Program-made: the position numbers and the translations under genes
The notes under the pieces: model-generated
The model's input: the letters and a program-made list of their open reading frames with translations, nothing else
What the model was told of the DNA's origin: nothing
The model's database searches: none
In this document: in pieces, positions 1 to 15,200 of the stretch
How positions within the stretch are numbered: position 1 is the stretch's first letter
Layout of the letters: each line of letters begins with the position of its first letter
Assembly: GCA_028023455.1 (NCBI GenBank)
Contig: JAQFVV010012422.1
Coordinates: 8,592,337-8,656,336 of the forward strand
Direction: 5' to 3'
Length of the DNA stretch: 64,000 nucleotides
From: Epiperipatus broadwayi
Lineage: Eukaryota > Onychophora > Udeonychophora > Euonychophora > Peripatidae

Positions 1-3000
1 GTCTAGGGTTGAGAATATTCTCAAAGCTTGTTAAGAGAGTTGTTTTGCGAGCTCTATATATAACATTTGTAAATACGAGTTTTATTAAAATTAAGTCGTG
101 TGACATCTGGCTTGATTTTTTTATCATTTTAATTTTAAAACAGTATATCATAGTGAACCATAATTGTCCAGGTAGTCATTATTATAAAGTTCTATTATAT
201 ATAAGCCATATAAAATATTTAAAACATTGAGAAATAATGTGAATGATCATTTATAACATTAATTTTAAAATGATTTAAATTAATAATAAAAAATCACAAC
301 TGTAAAAACTGTTTGAAAATTCTAATATTAGTTTTAACAAAATTAAGCAATAACACAAATTAAGAGTCCATAAATAAACTTGAATTTTAAATTTAGAAAA
401 TTAAGATAGAAACATAGATTAGCAAAAGTTATAAGAATTAATAATGTCATGCAAAGAACCAAAACAAACATTTTAGTGCATTATATAATTTAATAAAAAA
501 AACACATGATAATATTATTAAGTTAATTCTTACTTTGTGCCATCTTGGGTCCTGATAGACAATTTGAGAGCATAAAAACATAGTATTAGTTAGGTAATCA
601 AAGCAAGTGCAAATATAGAAAATAAATATTTGATTTAGGATTTGCAATAATTGCTAAAAACTTTAATCAAATGAATTTAAGTAATTAATATAAACGCAAA
701 ATTTTAATGAATTCTTGCCTTTATTCTAAGTAAACATAATTACAAATAAAGAATCACACCCACAAAAAAAATTTAAGAAATCTACATATTTTTATGTCTT
801 AGGCTATGATCTGTTTTGAAATGTGAAACAATAATGCAGTTTGACCAAATTTAATTTAAGTTCAAATACTTATTCGTATATTTATTAATATGGAAAAATG
901 GGTTTGAATATAGTTAATAGTTAATAAGACTTAATCATTATGTAAAATTTTATTAATTTTATTTATGTGTAACAAAGAAAAAAATTTAGTGACAACTGAC
1001 TTTTGATTAATCACAGACTGAATTTAAATGTAATAGTCCAAACCATAAAATAATATACCAATAGATGTTTTACCTAGAGGTTTACATTATCTTGATGTTA
1101 CATGTGAAAGTCAAAGCTTGTAATCATATAAAAAAACAAATAGTTTGCTATAATATTTTAAGATACACATTTAAATATTATTTTTTAAATCATGAATGCC
1201 AGGTTTAACAAACTTGAGAGACCATATTCTTTTTAACTTATTGATTATATTTCTAGTTTTAATGCCAAAATCTATACTAAGTTACATCTATTATCTCATA
1301 GTCATCTTCATAAGAAGTATCTCTATCTTTATTATCTTTTAATTTTATTTTATGTTCTCCTATTTCTCAAGATTTTATTACTAATATCTACATTAGATAG
1401 TAATAATATAGGATAAGACAAGAGCCAAATGAATCAAAAACAATATCATTTCAAATTAAGTTGAGGAAAGCGATCATAAACTATGTTAAAATTTCACATA
1501 TGTGCAGAATACTATTTCAAAGGAACACTAGAATTGACTTAACAACAATCTACTAACAACAAAATTATTAATTCTAAAAAAAAAAAACATTATGTATTTT
1601 ATGTAAATGAAAAGCATATTTTAAAAACAATGGACTTCTCTCGTTTAGTAATGAATTAATAAAATGCAAAAAAAAAATAGACATTGAATATTTTTCATTA
1701 ATCCGTTAGAACTGATCACTGATAGAATCTCTGCATGAGTATTATAATAAACAAATATAAATAGAATGTATTCAAAAGTACGATCAACACTGATAATGAA
1801 TTCCACAGATCACATAGAATAAAGCAAGTCTTTATATGTGCATAAAAAACGAAAGCTAAAACGAACAGCAAAAACTAACAATATAAATATTGAATCTTCA
1901 AAGTTGGGAAATTATGAAATATATTATAGAAGAGACTCTAAAACATATATACAATATATATATGTGTATGTGTGTGTGGTGAAACATTTTAATAAATGGG
2001 AATTCGATTTTTTAAATCTAAGTAAATTTGAAGCTGTGACATTTCCAAGGTAATAACCAATTAAAACTTTCTGTGCAGATGGAAATAATGGTATATCATC
2101 TATGCTATTATTTAACCAAAAGTCCAATTCCCTTTTGGTTAGTACTCAAACTCTTAACTGAGTCAACAAACATATATAGATATAACAACACAAACAATTC
2201 TTAATTCGCATCTGAAATCAAACCTCTCCCATTGTGAGTTGTAAATGTTAATTTAATTTTATATATATAATAATAGGAGGAAAAAAAATTATTAGAAATG
2301 AGTTAGTATATTGACCGATTTGAAAAATGAATATATAAAAAAATGGAAAAATGACATATATTGAAATAGAGCAATCTTGAAATATAGGACATATGATATT
2401 TATAAAAATATCTAATGAATATCTATATAGATAAAATTAATTTCAAGAACCATCTGATCACACGCTATCTTATATATCAACCATCTCTTCCCCACCAAAA
2501 CTTATAAAATACCGTCTTTTAAAAATAAATTTTTAAATTTCGTATGTGAATTGCCTTTTATACCGGACCAAGTTATATAATCAATCTAAAAACTGAATTT
2601 ATGTAATAAATGGCTAATATCTGAATTTTGACATATATATATACACACACATTATATTTTATAGAAAAATAGCATAAAAGCAAATTCACAAAATCCCTTT
2701 AAGAATGATGTTAATAGTGTATGACATAACCAAAAAAAAAAATTATCTATTTTTTGTGTGTTGGCATATGTTCAATATATATGTATCTGAAAAAATATTA
2801 ATTTTTTTAAGCTGCAAAATGTTTATATATTTAAAGATTCATATACTATATTTGAAAAATATAAATAAATAAACTGCTTTTAAATTTAGAAGATAAAAAA
2901 TTTGAGTAAGTTTTAATTATAAATAAAAATAAAGAAAAAAACTTTACTAATTTGTTCTTTTCACAAACAAAATAATTATATTTAACAATTAGAAATAGTT

Positions 3001-3148
3001 TTTTTTATATATATTTGTTGATGTGGTTTTCTCATGAAAAGCTCATTGTTAAAATAAATTTCTTGTTTAATTAATCTTAAATTTTACATATGAATACTGT
3101 AGTACATAGAATAAATGATGTAGTATTATTTTTTACACCTAAACTTAC
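1..3148. other. NCKAP1 intron, partial; no gene seen
   Basis: This lies downstream (minus-strand sense) of the last exon in the window, so it is the 5' part of an intron running off the left edge. It is very AT-rich, with short TA and A/T runs such as the TG/TA microsatellite near 1940-1980. I looked on the minus strand for the next Hem block (family pattern around 'RMTIIGVIL') and did not find it. I see no mobile element I can name. The short ORFs here have no family features and are best read as chance. Confidence 0.6.
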
Positions 3149-3242
3149 TTTGGAGACGGCGAAAGAGTTCTTTCATTTGCTCAGGTTTATCAAAGCTTGA
3201 TCTTAAAGCCATCAAAATTTCTTTGTTTTGAATTACTAGCTT
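3149..3242 (-). CDS. NCKAP1: NCKAP1 exon (14th and most 3' in window)
   Basis: The exon has 94 nt: 31 codons plus one base carried over. It reads [13 protein letters not shown] then [18 protein letters not shown], matching the family block whose human form contains MRTSFDKPDQM and LFKRL. The acceptor ends ATAG before 3242 and the donor is GTAAGT at 3148-3143. It continues in phase 0 from the previous exon, only 88 bp away. The next exon, expected to begin near the VLQRMTIIGV block, is outside the window. Confidence 0.95.
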
Positions 3243-6200
3243 CTATAAATTAAAAATTAGAAAAATAAGTTTACAATATTAAAAAAAAACACACAAACAT
3301 CAAAAACAATATCTATTAAAAAAAACATACCTTCAGCTCAATCACTTGACTGGAGATATGCCACATTAAGCTCTCATTAAGAAACTTCATTCCATAAGGT
3401 CCAGTCAACTCAGCCAGCGCTTTTAATTCTTTAAAAAAAAAATAAAACCAAGTCTTCACGAAAGAGAATATTCCTTAAAACTCCTATTCAAATCACAACT
3501 ATTTACAATTGTTAAAAAAAGGAATGTAGACATTAGATTAATTTTACAAAATATTTGACAGCAACAATCTCTCTTACATGTCCTACTTACTCCTTCGAAC
3601 AAACTCTGCAAACATGATCATTTCATGGATTCTGATGGTAGTCCCAAAACAAATACTTTGCTATCGATCTTCTTTAGTAGGAAAAAACAATTCAGGACCT
3701 GAGTCTTGAATAGGCATATGAGTTAAAAGTAGCATTCAGGATACCTATAGGCAAACAGTGTTCCCTAGTAAAAAAAACTAGTAGCCGAAAAAATTTGGGA
3801 ATCAGTTTAGTATTATTTGGCCTCCGTTTATTATTCATACTAAAATAGATGTCTCATGAGTAGAATGTTGTAAAACAAATAACATGCTGCTGGGCCCATT
3901 TTTGCCGTCTTACTCACAAAAGAACTAATCCGTAAATCTGGTACTTCCACCTGATATCCAGTGATATAACTCATCCTTACAGAAATTGCTCTAAAGTAAA
4001 GAGATTATTGCAGTCAAATATATGACAACATTTAACATAATCTTCTAATAATTATTACTATTTTATATTAGCTTCTTTTGACTATTTAAACTTGAGCAAT
4101 ATCAATATCCATAATCTCTTTTTTTTTTTATTTAGTATATAATCACAATTCAAAATCCATTAATTTATTATATACACCATTTCTTTTTTTCCTTCATGCA
4201 GAATAGAATATTATCTCATTTCATGCATCTATACTGCATGTGATACTGAACAAAAGTTTGTGTGTGTGTGCATGTGGAATAATAAAATCAAACAAGTTTT
4301 CTGTTCATATTACATTTAATTAAATGTTTTAATAGTGACATTATTATTTTTATGTCTAAAGAGGCAAATCATTCTCTATCTATTATGGATTTTAAAGTTA
4401 CTTTTTACAATAAATAGATTTAATTTTTTACGATAATTATTAACCTCTACTGTTATAAAGACTACATCAATAATGAGTTTTCTGGGTTTTTAGTTTTCAG
4501 TTGCTTATGCTAAGTTTGGGTAGTCTTTAATTTCTTTAATTAATAAAGTCCAATCCTTCTAAGATATAGTTCTTCTGGCTCATCTCTATCACTATGGGCT
4601 TATTACAGATTCGTATTGTGAGATCTATTTGCTGAAGGCTATCCATTATCAATATTGCTGATTTTCTATTACAATTCTTTTTGATTTTACTTTCAAGGAA
4701 TTTTTTATTAGTAAGTTTTTTGCTTTTAATGCAACAAATCCTGGCTAGATGGCCTTCAATTCTTTAACGCTAATATTATGCATTTTTCCATCATATTCTT
4801 GAGCTATGTGCTCAGGAAAACCTGTATTTTGTCAAATTTTTTTATTTTTGAGCATTAGTGATGTTTTAAACTTTTCTGGTTCATTTCTTATATCGGCATT
4901 CCATATTTCTTGGAATTAAATTTACATGCAAATTTTAAGAGTCCAATGTGTCAAGCAAGAAAAGGCTCGTAATTACTAAAGAAAAAAAAGACTCTAACTG
5001 GCCTCAATTATCAGTAATATCCCAACTGATGGTTATAATTAGGAACTAGAAATGCCATCTTTATCTAAATTTTTATTTGTAAATACTTACAAATAATATA
5101 TTCTATGTTTAAAAGTATACTCTAAGATATTTATATCAAATTTGCACTTATCTCATTATTAATATTTAATATTATCAAATTAAATATTTCTATTAACCTA
5201 CTTAGCTCTGATGATCTTTAATTAATTTTTGTTTTTGAAAGGATTCTTTGATCAGATCACATATTGTTTGAGGTATCTGAATATAGCTTATATACATATA
5301 TTGTTGCAATCAGAGAACTGAGATTCAAAACGTAAACCATTGATTAATGATTAAAAGTAGAAAGTGATAATTGATTACAACTGAGGCTAAATCCCTAAAA
5401 AAATATCTAAAATTATAGATAGCCATATGGTAATAGCAAATATTTGAGGATTGGGGAATTTGATTCTAATAACCCCCTTCAAGTGGCATATCTACAAAGC
5501 ATATAGATATGAATTTTATATCAAATAAAACAAAATATGTTATAGAAATTGCCATATTATTTCTTTTCAGGTGTTGTAAAAGAATTGAGATTGCAAATCA
5601 ACTTTGAGAATCTGGAGATCTCAAAAGTTTATCCTATTAGGATATGGCTGAGCCGTTAAGTAATCACTTTTTCTAAACATAGCTTGCACTCGCTTACATA
5701 ATAGGTGACCAGTGAGGGGAGAGAGAGTATGTAGGGATTGTGGTACTGATTTTAGAGAAATGATAAGTTATATATATGGAGATCATCTAGAGGAAGTTCT
5801 ATTGGAATAATTTGTGTGTGGCAAAGTCAATGAAAAACTGTGTCAACAGCAACTGGTCAACACCAGCTTATTGCATGCTGAAGCCATTACAAGAGGCATT
5901 ATGCATGAATTATGCGCAAACAAACATTTATTCTAAGAACAATAAAGTCTAAATTGCTACAAAAATTAGTGCCGGTGCTCAGTTAAGAGCGATAATGTAA
6001 ATGGATGTGTGCATTAGCTATACAAAACACACGCATTTAACAAATTAAAAATTATATATAATGTAAACTTATATATAAACTAATGAGTGTAGTATATAAG
6101 TTCAATGTCTTTTGTATAGGTGTCAGATTCTGGAGAATAGGTTCTTTGGATCAATTCCAGTTCTGGATCTCTCAACACTCAAACTTTTTACAATTCCGAG

Positions 6201-9200
6201 CTTTTTTTTTTTTTTAATAAGTCTAATATATATAATAATTAGAATTAGTTGTTTCTCTTATCTCCAAGTTGTTGACTTTTTTTGCAATAACTCTAATTGT
6301 GTGTTTTTAAATTATACTTTTTCTTCATTATAAAATCTTCCAACTCGAATTATTACAATGTTAAATTTGTTTAATACACATCTTATTAAGTCATTTATCC
6401 CAAATTCAAAATTAAGCAAGACTAACCAAAACTATTTTTTAAAAAAATTCTAAAACACAACCAATTGTTTCCCTGTCAAAGCAGACTTCTCAAGGGCTTT
6501 AAATCATTGGTTTCATTATAGAATTTTTCTTTTTTATTTAGTTTTAGCCAGACTTGTTTAATTTTGAATTTGGCTAAATTGAGTTATTTTATTGACTAAT
6601 TTAGTTTTAGGCTTTTTATATTTCAATCTTCATTAATATATAAATTGATAATATATACAATTTTTAATTGTTATGTTTATGTAAATATAGGGGATTTGAA
6701 CTCAGACTTTCAATAATATTGGCATCAGCATAGGAATTGGACTTTTCATCATCAGATTTTCAGTGGTATGGATGGCTGAAGAATTGGAGTAGATTGAAGC
6801 CTGACCATTAAACTTTGAAGATTTGCTCTCTTAATATAAACTGAACACGGTGTGGGAGATGATAATCTGGACCAACTGATGAGTGCTGGTTTAGCATGAA
6901 ATACGGATATTGATGATTATTTATCTTTTCTGCATGTGTGTGATCATGTGTATCAATGGTATGAGATGTGGATAGTTGATGGGTACATGAAAGTCTGAGT
7001 TTATATCCCCCTATATTTACAATTAAGCTCCAGGTATATGAAGAATGCCTGTTTTCAAATATTTGTCATGTTTATGTGCAAATAACTAACACATCCATTT
7101 ACATTACAATAGATTCTATATATATATATATGAAAATACTATAATGGAAAACAAAACAAAATAAATAAACTGAGTATAATTTCGATGTGTGAACCATCAT
7201 AATCATGGTTGTCAATAAGTTTGTAGTTTATCATTAATGAGAGACCTATTTTTTTTATTAATTTGAAGATTATGTATTCATTTTGTGCAGTAAACCAAGC
7301 CTCTTCAATTTTTCGTTTTCTGTCATTCCTTTCTTCACACATTATCTTAACAATGCCAGGGTCATATAGATGCAATTCGGTGATTTAAAAATCATGTGCT
7401 GAATAGAATAAAAAATGAATAAATATTATTTTACGCATATAAAGTCTAGAGTTATTTATTCCTTAATGTGACATAAAATATCAATCTTTTACAGTGTTTG
7501 CATAGTTGAAATCATTAATTAAAAGTTTTTATTGTAATTTCTGAGATGTAGAATCTAATTGTGCTTTATATTATATCATAAATAGTTTTCAATATGACTA
7601 TAAACTTTCTTATAGATTTGAAATTATTAAATATATAGAATTCTTTTTTAATGAAGTGCATTAATAGATAAAATTATATGGGATGGAAATTTTGTTTCTA
7701 CAACCTGATTTTCTTCAAATTGGCTTTTCAATATTAAACTTTTTTGCAGATTGACCTTTGAAAATGTTGTCTCTCAATATTTTTTGCTGGTGATATAATA
7801 GTTTATTGAATTTTAGAGTATATTCATATATAAGGAAGAGCTATTGGCATGTTCATTAGATAACATATATATATCAAGAGCCACTGGCATACTCATTAGA
7901 TAACATATATAAGTATATATCAAAATAAAAATTATTATATAATTTTACCCACCGTTAATATCTGAGAACTCTTCTGCATTAAAAGGTAACTGTCCCTCGG
8001 CACTCAGGCTGACGAAAGCACGCTGGCTGGGTGAATAGCAGATATGTCCAGCACTAACACGCCTTAACAAAACTTCTAAATACCTGCGAATATAATGACA
8101 TTTAAACATTACTTAATAATCAAATAATACAATTTTATTAAAACTAAATTAGAAACTTAGATATATAAATACTTTAATTCTTGAACCATAATAAATTGTT
8201 AAATTAAATTTCAGAAGAGTGTAAGGAAAATTAATAATTATTACAGCATTAATATTTAAAACAGTTTAGTCAAGCATTTGATTCTCTATAGATTCATTTC
8301 TTATGAAATATAATTATATATATATAATGAATTTTTTAACTATAGCAATTTGAAACTGATCTAATTAGTATTAGAAACAATTATGTATGCTAAATAAAAT
8401 AAAAAAATGAAATGGTTATTTTAAAAAAAGCAACAGTGCAAATCACAACTTAGAGTTAAAGTACAACATATAATGACATGATGTTTCAAATGTTTATAGC
8501 AATGATATTACTTAAAATAAACTAATTATATAAGTTTTAAATAAACAATTATATAAAATATTTAGCTGATTTTGCAATCGTTTTTCATACAATTTCAATA
8601 ACAGATATGCAAAGCAGATGTAATGGGATTAATAATTTACTTCTAAAAGTTATAATATTGATTTCTTTGGTTCCATATTGCATCACAAGACTTAAGATCA
8701 TGATGAAAACCAATTGGAAAATATAAAAATTCAGATGCTTACAGTGAAAAAAAAAATCTTGGAAAAAAGTTATCTGGTCATTTCATTTTTCAACAACATA
8801 GCATCCTTCACATTTTCATTATAAAATAGTCCTTAAACAATGCCATCACATTTTCAGATACGTCATTAGAATAAGATAGATTAACACTACCTGAATTTAC
8901 CAGAATTCAATCATTTAAGTTAATGCATGGAGTCAAACTATCATTGCTGCATTTTGATATCCTTCAGAATTTGATAACATTTAACATTTATATCTTGATG
9001 ATCAATGCTTTAATCACTGAAAAAATGCTTAAAGTCAAATGCCTTTTCATAGTTTGTAAATTCAATGCAAATAAATAATACTCACTGGTCCTTTCTAGAA
9101 CTCGTCTTAATATTTGCTGTACTTTTCTTTTATTCGAATAATATGTTGCCCATGGATAATTTTTAATAATTAGTAAATATCTTATCCAGAACTAAGAAAC

Positions 9201-12200
9201 GACTGATATGTATATAGTTCTAATATCTTCTTTTTCATCTTTCTTAAATATCTAGATCAGTATTGCATTCCTTCATTTATCTACTATATCCATATCATGT
9301 AAAAAGTAGGCATAATTGCAGATAATATCTTTATTCCTTCACCTGCTTTTTTTTAAGATGTCTATAATGATTCATTTTTTATAATCTGAATTAAATCGAA
9401 TGTCCCACCTCACTTTAAATATTTTGTATTTCCAAAGATGTTACTGTAATTGTATGGGCTATTTTGTTTTCTCATTTTTTATTATTATATGCTCTTCACA
9501 AAAATTTTTTCATACATTACAGAGTGATGCTGTCTTTTTAGTAATAAAGTCATCTTTTTTATTTATTGGTAGAAATACTTTTTCTCTGGTATCAAAATGG
9601 TGTTTCATATTGTTGGGAATTTTTATTATCCTCTATAGTTTTGTTGTTACTTAACAGTTATATTTCCTTCTGTCATTATTAATTGTTTTTCATAATTTTA
9701 CAGAATTCAAATTATTCATTTCTTCTAAATAAGTTTGTTTAAAATATTTATTTTTTTATTTTCTTATAACATTATTTTATTTCAATTGAAAATTTACTGC
9801 TTAACCGCTGTTGTGGACCATCTGTCTGTGTAGCAATTTTTAAGGCAGTCAGTTATCTTCTTGTCAATCGCATGCTTCAAGTATAGATCATTTTCAAATT
9901 CTGTTAATATTGTAAAATGAATTATAAATTTTAGCTTAAATTCATCAAGTATTCCTGAAAATTAGGGATACCAATAATTAATGCTGTCATTCTTAGTACG
10001 TTTTATTTTTTATCTTACATCTCATTAGTCATTCATTTTGTAGTGTTAAATCTAGTAAACACATCACAGTGGTAAAGTAGATATTTTGTAGTCAAAATAA
10101 AATCTAATTCATCTTCACGTTTTTCTTAAAAAAAAACAAAAAACCACAATATACCCAAAACTTATATTCTGTTTCCATATTCAAATTTATCCATATTATT
10201 TCTATCTTTCAATTGTTTTTTAATTGTAGTATTAAAATCTTCTATAATAATGTTTGAACTGATCATTTTCTCATTAAAATGAAATTTATTGGGTCATAAA
10301 CAAATTATTTATTATCTTCCACTAAGTTGAAAAACTAATTTTGCCATATTATATCAATATCTACAATCCTGGTCTTCCATCTTTTATTTCATTCATCCCA
10401 TTTTCTCTTCTAATATTTATGCGTTTATAATAAAATTCATCATTTTTAATTTGTCTTTTATAAGAGGTCTTCTAGTTTTAAGAAATTCAACAATGTCCCA
10501 CTTAAAATTAAATAGTTCTTCCAAATTATGTAGTCACCCTTTTCTTGGCGGCAAAATAAAAGATCATTAACAAAAGGCAACCTAGATCTGAAATCCAATA
10601 ATTCTTGGAATCCTCACAATCTTGATTTACCAACGATTGCTTTGGGCTGAAGATTTTACAATCTTCAATATATGAGAGTTATAATTTATTTTTATGCATT
10701 AAAAATCTAAATCTAATCCATTCATGGAGCAGTTAAGCCTGCACGCACACATAATATTAATAATTCACAACTTAAACAGCTTTAGTCATTTTTAATCAAA
10801 ATTATAATAATGCTCACTTTCTCATATCAATGCTAATTTAACAGTCAGATACAGAATGGACAAAACCTAAATATAAATTTTAAAAAGATCTATGGTGTTT
10901 TCTTGATCTAAAACTCACTTTTGATATTAATAAATTAGGCACTGTGCTAGTAGATGCATAATGAAGAGCAGATGTGAACATTCAATCACATAATAATAAT
11001 GCATGTTTTGATTATATATATAAATATGTATATAAAATGTATTAATTGTATTTGGATATTGTAGCTCTGATGATGACTACAAGACAGTCAAAACTGTATG
11101 AGTAAAGTTTTGGTGTAAAAAATAGTATTGTTAAGTGTATGCCCAGTTCCTTTAAGACTTCAGAGAAATATAAGCATCTTCTTTCAGTTAATAGTAAACT
11201 GTATATATCACAACCTACAATTATATCGTAAGAATATTTTCTGCCCAAACTCAAACAGATTCATTAGGCAACATAATGTTAAGATAAAGTGATAAACAGC
11301 ATTTGATGGTTACCAGTGATACTTGACCATTGTTTATTTTCTTAACCAATTTATTTTAATGTATATTCCAAAAATTGCAAATTTGTAAATCCAATCAGAA
11401 ATCTAATAATCCATCATTATAACTCATTTAATGTAAATATAATTTGTTTTTGTTTATCTTTTATATACAATTTTCATATTTTCAGAATGTTTCCTCTGAT
11501 GCAATATATACATGACCATGATACAAAGTTTGTGAGTTCCAAACTAAATATATATATTTAAATTAAACTTCACAAATACACTTATGTATTGATGAAAACG
11601 TTATTTGTTACACCACTAACTGTAAACATGTGAGATGAGTGGATGAAAAAAGGAAATGTGTTGGAATGATATGGAAAAGAGAGGTGAGAAATCGGAAAAG
11701 ATGGATTGAACTTGGAGAGACCTTCATCTTTCAGTAGATCGATAATAATGGAGAATAATGATGCTGATATACAATTATATAAAATAAGAACAAATTAGAT
11801 TTTAAAAAATATTGCTACTAACCAATTAGTATAAAGGGTCGTGATTGTTTTTTCTCCGTGACTATCTTGTGGTTGGGTCTGTTGCAATAACACTGTATTG
11901 AAGACTCTAGTAATATCAATAAGAACTGAAATATAAAAACAACTTTGTCTATATTCTCATACATATATATAAAGGATAAAATAGAAAAAATTAATTAATG
12001 CAGCCAATTGGTAATTTAGAAACTAAAATATTGCACTAAAATAACTAATCAATCTATTGCCCCAGTACAATGGTTTCATAGAATAATATTAGTGATCAAT
12101 GCTGGCTAAGAATCTAATAGCCAGTTCCAATATAATCCACAATATCACTATTTACAAATATCAAATATTGATTACACTTTATAATTGAGAAATAATCATG

Positions 12201-15200
12201 ATGTAGTCTTTAATTATAAAATATTTTTAAATTATTGAAAATTAGCTTAAAGCAGAGTTGAAAATAACAAGTATCTTAAGAAATTAATATTAATTATTAC
12301 ATTGCATTGTAATTCAAATTCGCATAATGCTAAACTGGAAATAACACAAATTAATAACTCCTAGTAACATTTAAACAACCCAATTAGTTGATGTGCCAAT
12401 AATTAATACTTATATATTAAGATGTAAGCTAAAAGAACCAGCCAATTCATTCTCCCAATATAAATATTTCACTAATCCTCAACTGTCTAATCTTACTAAG
12501 CAATTATTCTCAACATAATATATCTTTCACTTCTAAATTTCAAACCAAAAACTTAGACTTAAGCTAATTTACTGGATTGTGAACATACTAAATATCTCAA
12601 GAGTGCATCATAATTATTTCATGATTTAAAATCTAACTGTTCCTTGGTTTGATATTTGAAAATAAAAGGCTTGTGCATTAAGTTAGGAGTATTTGTCAAG
12701 AAAATTCATGATAGCTAATGATTTGTGTTATTCTATGATAAAATTGTATTGGGAATTTTTTTTTTAATGCGATACTGCAGTTTTTGAGTATAAGTTATCA
12801 ACATGTTGATTACTTGGATTATTTACATAATATTAGGAGCCATTAGTTTATATTAATTCCAGTTTGCATTACACAAATTTTTCCGTGAATAAAATTTATT
12901 TATACAGTGAGTGTTACATCTATTCTAAACCTTTGCTTAAATATTTTGTCAAAATTGGATTCAATTATTCTAAATTTAAATATATACTCACATGTATTTT
13001 TAATTACAGATGATTGTATATAACAAGATTTCTGAGTAAAGTAAACACTCATTATACTGAAAATTAAATAATTTAACTTGTGTTAAAATTTCTAGTAGAC
13101 TTGCTATAATAACATTAACATAGTCTCTTTATTATAAAAAAAAAAAAATCTTCCTATCTAATTGGTCAAATAGACAAATCAGCACAATATATATTAATAA
13201 ATTTAATATTATACATTTAATATTAATAACAAAATACATTATTTAACATGATTCACATCAAAGAAGTGTTAATTAAAGATAAAAATCACAACATTATTAA
13301 AATACTATATATTACAAAAATTCAAATATATCCCCAAATGCATTAACACACAGAGTTCAAATTTTATGCAATTCATGCCTTGTGCATAATAATCTTTGCT
13401 GAAAAAAACTATAATTTTTCCACAATATATAATTTCATAATAGACAAAAAAATTTAATTTTACACATATTATCCTCATTTAACAAGTCATATTTAATAAG
13501 TATGCAATACCTCTACAAAATCATTTCAGTTCCAAAAAACAAACTATGTTATTGCCAGTTGGGCACTATTTTATTCTCATCATTGCACTTGTTCTCTTAA
13601 TCTCCTAAACCATAATTTTCTCTGCTAATACTGATCTTGGTTGTTTTCTGGCTAATCCTACAATGCTAATATTCATTTCCTTAAAATGTTTTTTTTATAT
13701 TTCAATTAGTTCAAAATATGAAAACACATAAAATAACTAATGGGGATATACAAATCAGGCATAATCCAAACTGATTAAATATTTTTCCAAATTAGTACAA
13801 TTCAAAAATATGTATTTCAAAACTTTTAACTAAAAAAACAATTACTCAATATTTTAACTTCTTTTTCAAGTAGCTATAAAATCCTTTGCCACCCTAAAAT
13901 AGTCCTTTCTACCATCTAATAAAGTTTTGTTCTGCCCGATTACTTATTCAATCTATTGATAAAAATTCTGAAGTATATAATTTGTATGAGAGATTCAATA
14001 GATACAGCTAGTTATAAGTAAAATAGATCCACTGAAAAGGATCTCATAAACATGATGGACTTTCAGAGAATAAATTTATTTTCCACTTAAATTGGTTTTC
14101 CTTAGAATGGCAAATCCTCCCCTCCCCAAGCTAAAACCTTTGTGCTGAAAAGGATTACAGTCTTAACGAACTATATCTATTCAAAATATTAGAAAAATTA
14201 ATGATTAAAAATAAGAGACCATGACTAAATATAAAGATAGATGATTCTGATAGAGGAAACAGGTGACAATTTAAAAAGTGAAGATGAAAACTTTAAAGTT
14301 TTAACATTTTTTAACTTTTTGAATCAATCATCAACAATAAAAGATCCAGCAGCCAATAGATTCATCATATTCACACTACGGGGATCTCTAATGATATGAA
14401 AAGTAGATAACAAAAAGGGATAAAAAAAATTGTGATACTTTAAATTATAGTGCTGACAGACTTAAAGACACCGTAAAAATGAATAACTGGATACTAGATC
14501 AGATTATATCTAGAACTTTTGCAATAAACAAGTTGAAATTATCATATCTTAGTCATAATCATGAGATAGTCTAATTCATCAGAAATGCGTATAAAACATG
14601 AAGACAATGACTAGTAATAAGGCATATGAATTTCATGTTCACAATAAAAAATGTCCTTTGACAGATCTAAAAAAACCAAACAGATAATAGATTATTCTGA
14701 AAAAATACTATTCATATGAATAAGTCAGTGCCCACACAATTAATACTAATAATTCAAAATGAGATATTTTTACTATAATTTTTCATTACTTTTAATGTTT
14801 AGGGTTTCCTTGAAAAAAAAATTTTCTCATTTTTTTTTTAAACAAATAAAATGAAAAGTTTTGAAAAAGCATAAAGTTAAATCTCATTGGTGAATATATT
14901 TTAATAAATATCTTCATTTTACTCATAATTCTAGATACTTTTATCTCTTATATATAATCACAATACTAATTAGCATTTGTTAATGATAAAACTGGCAATG
15001 AAAAGTTATTCTTTTTATAAATATATTTATTATAAAAAAAAAAAATGCAGAATTTTGAAAACTATTTAAATAAGCAAAATAACTCAAAAGTGCAATAAAT
15101 TTTTAACTAAAAGTATCTTTTTACAGATATATATTTTTAAAAAAAGTACCATAGTTTTCAATGCTCTGTAAGACGTTCATATAGGCTCGGACGCTATTTA

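Larger units (their letters stand above)
3429..7952. other. NCKAP1 intron, 4.5 kb
   Basis: AT-rich intron between the exons at 7953-8083 and 3331-3428. The only element I can support is a hammerhead-ribozyme repeat copy at about 6725-7045, listed separately. Short duplications lie at 7845-7917, where a phrase ending TCATTAGATAACATATAT occurs twice. The stretch at about 4480-5300 is strand-asymmetric (T/C-rich on plus) and might be an old minus-strand LINE, but I found no convincing protein motif in it. Confidence 0.6.

Noticed and set aside
4480-5300. Third LINE remnant
   Set aside because: The strand-biased composition resembles the other remnants, but no endonuclease or reverse-transcriptase motif could be read in any frame.
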